Assembly (NCBI GenBank): GCA_032622095.1
Contig: CP136067.1
Coordinates: 97,146,707-97,210,706, forward strand
Origin: Siphonodentalium dalli
Lineage: Eukaryota > Mollusca > Scaphopoda > Gadilida > Siphonodentaliidae
Direction of reading: 5' to 3'
DNA length: 64,000 nt
Shown here: one piece after another, positions 57,754 through 64,000 of the stretch
Position numbering within the stretch: position 1 is the stretch's first letter
How the letters are laid out: every line of letters begins with the position of its first letter
Program-made: the position numbers and the translations under genes
The notes under the pieces: generated by a model
Database searches by the model: none
The model's input: the letters and a program-made list of their open reading frames with translations, nothing else
What the model was told of the DNA's origin: nothing

Positions 57754-58146
57754 TGTGGTGACATTTGTCGCTTTCAATTTCAATGTTTCATTTCTTTCCA
57801 AATGCTAGAGTCCGGTTGATGTCGCCAGATACTTGTGCACTGAGGGTCAGCATCGTATGAATTCCATTTGAAGTCGTAGGGTGTATCGAATAGTTTCCAC
57901 GTACATTTTGAGGCATGCGGTATGATATCATATCATTGGACGCTGATGTAATTTCTGTACCGGAAAGTAGTCAAGAAATGTATGATATTGAGAAATAGCC
58001 TTAATAACAAAGTGTGTTGTTTTACAGTATCCCGCGGACTGACAGCGACAAAAGATACATATACGGAAATACTGTATGGTAAAAGTGCGGGTTTAACATA
58101 TGTGACTAAGAGGGATATAAATAACCAGGTTTAGCTTCTTTTGCAG
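57751..58146. other. Intron of locus B up to the exon 2 acceptor
   Basis: No feature besides the polypyrimidine tract and AG at 58135-58146 (CTTCTTTTGCAG). Confidence 0.4.
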
Positions 58147-58213
58147 AATGATACAATTTGCAGCAGCGGTGAGATCCACATCCCAAAGAAAGAAGAACCT
58201 CCCACATGCATGA
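58147..58213 (+). CDS. Locus B exon 2: short Cys-containing segment
   Basis: After CTTCTTTTGCAG the frame reads NDTICSSGEIHIPKKEEPPT then CM (22 codons plus one base) to a candidate donor A|GTATGT. Phase 0 in and phase 1 out join it correctly to exon 1 and exon 3. The two Cys may complete the PAN/apple-like disulfides. The near-identical copy at 14708 keeps the reading frame and the donor. The frame stays open 45 codons further (to 58353), so a later donor, such as GCGA|GTAAAA at 58331, is possible; the locus A copy has stops there, which favours the early donor. Confidence 0.6.
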
Positions 58214-59039
58214 GTATGTTTATTATTATCCGCTCAGATGTAAAAAAGATGTTATTCCCATACATTATCGTGAGCTTGGGACATGGGTTAACTTGTGTAT
58301 ATGATAAATATAATACACTGAACTACGCGAGTAAAATGTGGTCATTGGAATGAGATGTGTTGTCCGTTCCCTTTGACAATAGGATCGCACTGTTTATTTA
58401 AATAGAGGGTGTCTACAACAAAACCTCTATGTCTTGTTGTCCCATCGACTCAATTGGATCTTTATCTGGTATTAACTGCTCATTATTCGTTAATTTGGAG
58501 CAAGTAATAGTTAATTACTTACAATTATCCCTCTAAAAGTCTTTCCTTCAAAATAAAACTGACAACGTTGTGATATGACACAGCCGCTAAAGCGACAAAA
58601 ACCCTAGATCAACACAACAACATCAAACTAATATACCTATTTAAAGGATTACATGTTTGTGATAGGCCGCCCTGATGTTATGGCGATTCATGAGATTGAA
58701 TATTTCATTATGGATTATGCAGTCTGAATCGTTAATCTTCCTGATGTGACGTCACACGAGGAACTACTGGCGATACAGTGTCAAACATTAAAGGCTGTCG
58801 CAATTGGCTTTTATCTACTGATTGTTTATACAGAAAAGGCTGGACCATCTGAGCTGAAAATGTGTACATATGAGTAATTTGACCCAAATGCTGATTTTTG
58901 GTTGCTATGACATTGTTACCTTTCAAAAATACCGGTTATTAGAAATTTGCCCAGTATCGTAATGGGTGCGCTCTGATGTGTATTCTGAAAATCTAAAGAC
59001 ATGTGTTTCATATAATTGCAGAATATGAATATGTTACAG
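58214..59039. other. Intron of locus B, nothing recognised
   Basis: Homology to locus A continues to about 58370 and then stops. Two possible acceptors precede exon 3: TAATTGCAG at 59021 and GTTACAG at 59039. Confidence 0.4.
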
Positions 59040-59099
59040 AAACAACGCCACCAACCACCACCGCGACAGCAGCAAGAACAACAACAGTAGCAACAAATG
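59040..59099 (+). CDS. Locus B exon 3: Thr-rich mucin-like linker
   Basis: After GTTACAG the phase-1 frame reads TTPPTTTATAARTTTVATN to a donor G|GTATTT, 60 bases, phase 1 in and phase 1 out. It would be a short O-glycosylated stalk between the PAN-like region and the CTLD. The upstream acceptor at 59021 would add six residues (YEYVTE) in the same frame. Its counterpart in locus A is about eight times longer. Confidence 0.6.
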
Positions 59100-59943
59100 G
59101 TATTTCCGTGTTATTAGTGTTGTTTCGAAATAAGAATCCATCCATATGGCGATGTGTTGTTTAATATGTCCCAATTACAGGTAATCGGGTGTCTGGCCAG
59201 ATAACGCGACCACGAGGGTAAAGTAAACGAAACCCACACATAGCACACTGTAATGAACACAAGGCAATCCGAATGATGCACTGGAATGACGAACAAGACC
59301 AAGTTTGTCAAACAGGAGGGTTAGTGAAAAGGAAACCGGTTTAATATTTATTACATATTATACAATTCGGTATTATAGATGCAGAAGCAGGTTGTGTGGT
59401 GTCTCCAATTTTGTCGTACTGTCAACTATTGGAAATATCATGACTGGTACATTAGTTGGAAATTTCTAACAAAAACAAAATAGGTTGGACTTGTCCTCGT
59501 AATTTGATTTTCCAACCAATAATTAGTGAACAGTTGTTTTCAGACAAACAGTCGCATATTGTATTACTTTTGGGCACTAACATGGCCACAACTGGCTATC
59601 AGTTTGGAAATTGGTCTACAGTCTGCTGGAAATTTGGATGCCAACACAAAGGAAGGTTGGGTGCACAGGGAAACGTGCTAATTTCAATCACATCCAGATG
59701 AGGATTTGGACAAATCACCCAAAATATCTTAGGACCAAATGGTTGGACCCGACTGACCCACCCCACATGGGGTATGTGTCAATAGCCGCATATGAGTAAC
59801 CACATTGATTACAGTCCACTGATGTTTGTCGCAATTGACAAATCTAGCAAGTTGGATGATTCCCGAGAAGACCAAATGTCTTGCCTTTGGAATAATTAAG
59901 TAAACTATTTTAGTTTATTGCAAATGACTCTTTCCACTTCCAG

Positions 59944-60123
59944 TCTGTCCTGATGATTATCGCACAGAAATCGTTAATTCGGGCATCATTTGCTTCAAAA
60001 TAGTCCTAGGAGCGAACGACTTCTATACGGGACGTGATGCGTGCCAAGCTGAGAACGGCCATCTCCTCAGGGTGAAGAGCGTGGACGTTTGGAACATGAT
60101 CAAAATAGTTCTCAATGAAAGTA
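59944..60123 (+). CDS. Locus B exon 4: first half of a C-type lectin domain
   Basis: The acceptor CTTTCCACTTCCAG is followed by 59 codons (phase 1 in and out) to a donor A|GTGAGT. The residues CPDDY, GIICFKI, TGRDACQAENGHLLRVKSVD and WNMIKIVL are the classical start of a long-form CTLD: an extra N-terminal Cys pair (1 and 16), then the helix-1 Cys (33) that pairs with the last Cys, the GHLL strand and helix 2. The second half is expected as a separate exon; it was not found in the remaining 3.9 kb and may lie beyond the window. Joined in phase to exons 1-3 it predicts a secreted PAN-linker-CTLD protein. Confidence 0.85.
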
Positions 60124-60446
60124 GTGAGTCATACATGTATATTTGGCATGATTTGTTGCGAATGTTAGAATGTTGCACCTCTGATGTTGCACATAAGTCA
60201 TCCACTATCTATAACATTCTGAGCACAGTTAGTCAGCACACAATTTCACAACAATTTATTTAACGTAATGGTTGCTGTCACGAAAATATGTACTTGCAAA
60301 AAACATCCCGTGTTGCTGCTATTTAAAATATGTCGTCGACTTGAACAGGAAAATGTAAAATGTCGTGAAAGTTCATGTTTCAATGTTAGTATTGTGCGAA
60401 ATTAAAAAAATGATTACTACAGGGTATATATCTAGTGCACATATAG

Positions 60447-60620
60447 TGGTCCAGAGGATAGGGTGTCGGACTTATCTTCGCTGATGAGTTCGCAACCCGC
60501 CGGTTGTCTATTGTCGGATCGTGCGCTTTTCAATTCTCGCGCCATGTTGTGACCACGAGAATGGTCGCTCGTACAGTGTATGCTTCGCACCACTCATGCG
60601 TTAAACGATTACCAGTCAGC
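60447..60620 (+). mobile_element. Possible tRNA-derived SINE head
   Basis: TGGTCCAGAGG (60447) fits a polymerase III A box and GAGTTCGCAACCC (60485) an imperfect B box at the right spacing. The following ~120 bp are GC-richer than the surroundings. No tail or cloverleaf is clear. It lies in the intron after exon 4 of locus B. Confidence 0.4.
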
Positions 60621-63345
60621 TTGTCATATTGGTGAGTATCATAGCAAGTTCTGATCAAACTATGGCAGCCTGGGCATGTAATGGCTACAGTCGGTTCATT
60701 GTTTGTACAAATGACTGGAGTAATATTTAAAGCGTCTTAGATCAAGTATTTGGTTAACCCCTATATAACAGATGTCATTATTATAATTATTATCATGTTG
60801 TTTTTTATTTGTCACACAATTGGAGGAAATTTATGTCTGAATGGACCGTCGCAACGATGGTCACAATACAAACGTGTGTTGAAGTGAGTGTTATTGCCGT
60901 GTCTACTATTAATCTGTTTTCACTGACGTTCTTCGCCTGAGTATGTAGACTGTGTCTAAAAGTGCTGACTTCTGTGGCTAATATGGTGCTAGGCCTGGTG
61001 TTATTTGCTCTAGCTGTTTGCGCAAATTCTTCGTAATTCTCGTGTAGCACCAATGACGTTTGTGATGTCACCACTTCAGTTTCCGCGTCTTACTATGTTC
61101 TATCTGGATATCTACGTACTGTTTGACTTTATCAGTTTTCTTTTGAAGTATATTGTTTGTCGCTGGGAACAGAGCTATCCAGCACAACAGATGATGGTGT
61201 CAGGCCTGTTGCATGGCAAGTGTCATGGAAAGTATGCACCTGGGTGTCCCTTATTATGGTGATATCGTTCTTGGTGGTAACATTATGTGGCTGGTGTTCA
61301 TACCACTTGGGACCTACGACAATGCTTGTTGCTTTGCACAGTAATGTCCAATGGGCCATGCTTTGCCACATCTGTGTGTCTCATGATGTATTAATTTGGT
61401 GACTGTTGTGACAAACACGACATTTCTGGTACCGTAACAGTGAGCATACATACGAAATCGACAAAAAGTGGCCAATTCATAGTAAAATAATGGAATTACC
61501 AATTTAATTGTATATAGCCAGCCTTCACTTGGCGTACAATGAATTCGGTTGGCTGTGTTGATATTGGTTTTGTTTTTACGTGGCTGTAGTCACTGCCGTT
61601 ATTTAAGTACCAGGGAGTCAAGAAGCATATACAACAGGACATGAGTCCGATGCATTTAATGCGTAACAATTCATAACACTCGGTGCTATGCGGAATTTGT
61701 CAACACATTTGAAATAGAGATATTGCGCTTGTAGCCTGTTAATTAAGAGTTACATAAACTAACAAAAAAACTAACATAATCACATGAAATAATAATACCA
61801 TAAATTAGAATCAACTAACACAATGCAGATTATTCTAATCATACTTGAATACATTTTGAAGGGGCGGACAAATATATTATTTCAATGAAAACAAAACAGT
61901 GGCATATAAAAAATAATCGGCACAGGTTGATGTACCATTCTCTCTGGTGGGATACGACCTCATTTTGGAAGATTTTAGATTCAAATGAGAATTGGTTAAA
62001 TGTATAGTTTACCTCTTTCTGGTAAAAATATGGATAATTGGCTGATTTAACCCAACATCTGCCTCATAACGTCATGCTACATTACAACTTCGACTTGCGA
62101 AACCCTTCAAAATATCAATCTGTGTGGGTCCAATTTCTATTTGTAATATCTAACTGTATATTTGCCCATCATGACCCTTGCTGGTCAAAGTATGGATACC
62201 AATCATATGTTTTATGGAATTTGTGACATAAAAATATAATTTAAAACACTAATCAGTTGTTTAACTTAATTTTCATATCTGCATGGTTTAGGTTGATTGT
62301 GCCATTCTATGGGCATATCTGGTGGGCTAAGACATCATTTTGGAAGATATTTCAGAATATATTCATATGTTAAGAACAATATGATGCTGCAGAATCCATT
62401 CTTTTAACTCAAATAACACCAAATTATTCAATTTCGGACCGGATAATTGCTATTTTCCTATTCAAACTGTATACTGACCCATCATTTGATACAGGAAATA
62501 ATTGACGATGGGTCACGGACAGACGTACAGACGACAAACCCATGGTAATAGCTCGAAATTGACTTTGTTGAGCAGCTACCATCTAAAAGTCACTCCGATG
62601 ATCCACATGAAATCTGGGGATAATCGGAAGAAAGATATGACAATAGCTCAAACTTTACTTTTGTCAAGTTGGGCTAAACTGATGCCATGAGCCGTGGTGG
62701 GGTGTGGAGGGGGTACAGTTGTTATTAGTATTATTTTTTCAGTTTACTTTTCTTGCTCGACATTTCAATCAACAACCAACACACCCGCGATATTTAAAAT
62801 TAATTGTTTATTAAATAATCACATGTCCCTGATATCCGGTTTGAACAAGCTATCTGGCCGAATACGTGTAATGCCATGTTCGGATCACCATGTCAATCAA
62901 TCTTTCTGTCACTTGGGATGGCGGGTTTGAGAGAACATGCGCAACATCGGTGGCACTCAGAATTTCAATCGTGACGTTTTTATCTAACTAGTTCAGTCAT
63001 ATTTATACCTATCTATTATAGTTGAATTTGACTGCACCGAATACCCTGTTATTGTGGAAACTTTCGGATTGCACAATCCAGTGCACAGCCAAACTGTGCT
63101 GAAATTGACGTTTCTCGTCTGCGGCATTGCTTTAGAATTGCATGAAATTATATATTGTCTGAAGGGCTAAAGGGTCACTCTCATCAAATCAAGTTCTGAA
63201 GGGTACGCATGTTTTGATAATGTGCTGAACGGTCAGTCCTTCCCTTCAGGAAAACACAGTGAGAGTACTTATTTGCTCCCGAAATTCAGAATAGGTGGGT
63301 GCAATTTATATTCATAAGTTGGGGCTGTTCTCATGTCATTGCGGG
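60621..63345. other. Downstream of locus B exon 4, no gene supported
   Basis: The segment 60830-61400 has coding-like composition, with overlapping frames of 70-90 residues on both strands (minus: Thr/Ser-rich; plus: hydrophobic near 61245), but no domain or clear splice sites, so it is left uncalled. An inverted copy of the 22949 hairpin lies at 62644-62676. No terminal CTLD exon was found. Confidence 0.35.
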
Positions 63346-63477
63346 GTAGGAATAGTGTATGTCCAGTTACACATGATTGAAATGTCCATACTAATTGCAT
63401 GGAGACGGGATAGGCATAGTCTATGCCCAGTTACACTTTATTCAAATGTCCATACTAATTGAATGGACACGGGATAG
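63346..63477. repeat. 64-bp tandem duplication
   Basis: Two units share ATAGT.TATG.CCAGTTACAC, TTCAAATGTCCATACTAATT or its near copy, and GGA.ACGGGATAGG; the phrase CCAGTTACAC recurs 64 bp apart (63363 and 63427). Confidence 0.75.
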
Positions 63478-64000
63478 GATCTAAGTAATTTTTAAATAGT
63501 TCCAACATTGGATCGACGTCTGCAGTCACCTTAAAGCGTGTCGCACACAGACCCCTAATATACGGTAACACAGTCGCATGCAGGGTTCTAGTCCGTCTAT
63601 CGTACACGTATTCCTCTACGATTAGCATAGTTGCCTGGTCGCGCTATATGTACGTTTCCATTGTGTCAAAGCTCGCCATAAGGAGTACATACATGTATAC
63701 ACAGTCAAAGTTGACAATATAAGATAAGAGACATAAAATGTTAGAAAAATGAAAGGGTCAATGATACTGTAGCTTATCTCGACCTACTGCTGAAATTATT
63801 ACCATAACAATTGTATGACTTACGTATTTAAACAAGATGACCACCATGGCGGCCATTTTGGGCGGCCAACCGGAACCAAAACAGGACGTTCTCGTCGCAT
63901 TGGCCCAACCAGCGTATCAAATTTGGTGGTGATCGGACGAGAAATACGGACTGTAGACTGTGCTAAATGAACCGTGAACATACTCACAGACTACCGCACA
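63478..64000. other. No gene seen
   Basis: No supported feature up to the right edge. The final 160 bp include AAGATGACCACCATGGCGGC and the phrase CCAGCGTATCAAATTTGGTG, which resembles dispersed-element starts. Confidence 0.3.

Noticed and set aside
58141-58353. Longer version of locus B exon 2 (70 residues)
   Set aside because: The paralogous copy at 14.7 kb has stops in that extension while keeping the first part and the GTATGT donor, so the short exon is preferred.

Overview
The window reads as animal nuclear DNA. There is no operon structure, long stretches carry no gene, and the recognisable coding pieces are exon-sized with GT/AG borders. The rest is a dense mix of LINEs, Helitron-like elements, tRNA-derived SINE-like pieces, foldback elements and satellites. 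Helitron-type elements with internal tandem repeats, CCGT/CTGT-rich 5' ends, and PAN plus C-type-lectin genes make a mollusc or other lophotrochozoan the best guess. That is an inference from repeat style and gene content; no species-diagnostic gene is present.

Layout. 0-0.5 kb: the 3' end of an unidentified acidic protein with a polyadenylation signal. 0.55-3.05 kb: two copies of a dispersed repeat around a 750-bp GCTCATTT minisatellite with a 202-bp higher-order period. 4.5-11.1 kb: four Helitron-like units in one orientation, each ending in a hairpin plus CTAG|T; the last holds satellite-like repeats split by a 1.4-kb terminal-inverted-repeat (TIR) element. 13.5-14.2 kb: two foldback elements. 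14.7-31.7 kb: remnants of a lectin-type locus (locus A): a small exon, a greatly expanded Thr/Ala/Pro linker exon and a terminal C-type lectin exon, split by an intact LINE on the minus strand (15.6-19.0 kb) and a decayed L1/Tx1-like LINE on the plus strand (25.8-29 kb). 32.8-35.9 kb: a decayed minus-strand LINE interrupted by a 168-bp repeat element. 37.8-45.5 kb: palindromes, another Helitron-like element, a 78-bp satellite and a cluster of GGTTTAAACC palindromes. 46.7-47.1 kb: a tRNA-derived SINE. 49.6-60.1 kb: the better preserved lectin-type gene (locus B), with four phase-compatible exons for a signal peptide and PAN/apple-like domain, a short Cys-containing segment, a Thr-rich linker and the first half of a C-type lectin domain (CTLD). 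52-53.5 kb: a further LINE fragment in the first intron of B.

How the genes fit together. Locus B predicts a secreted PAN-linker-CTLD protein. Its fourth exon ends in the same intron phase in which the terminal CTLD exon of locus A begins, so A and B look like tandem paralogues. Each shows only part of the full gene: A lacks a visible first exon and first CTLD exon, and B lacks a visible last CTLD exon inside the window. The most unusual observations are a 33-bp minisatellite made of copies of the splice-acceptor region of the lectin exon, and a linker exon that appears to have grown about eightfold by in-frame trinucleotide expansion.
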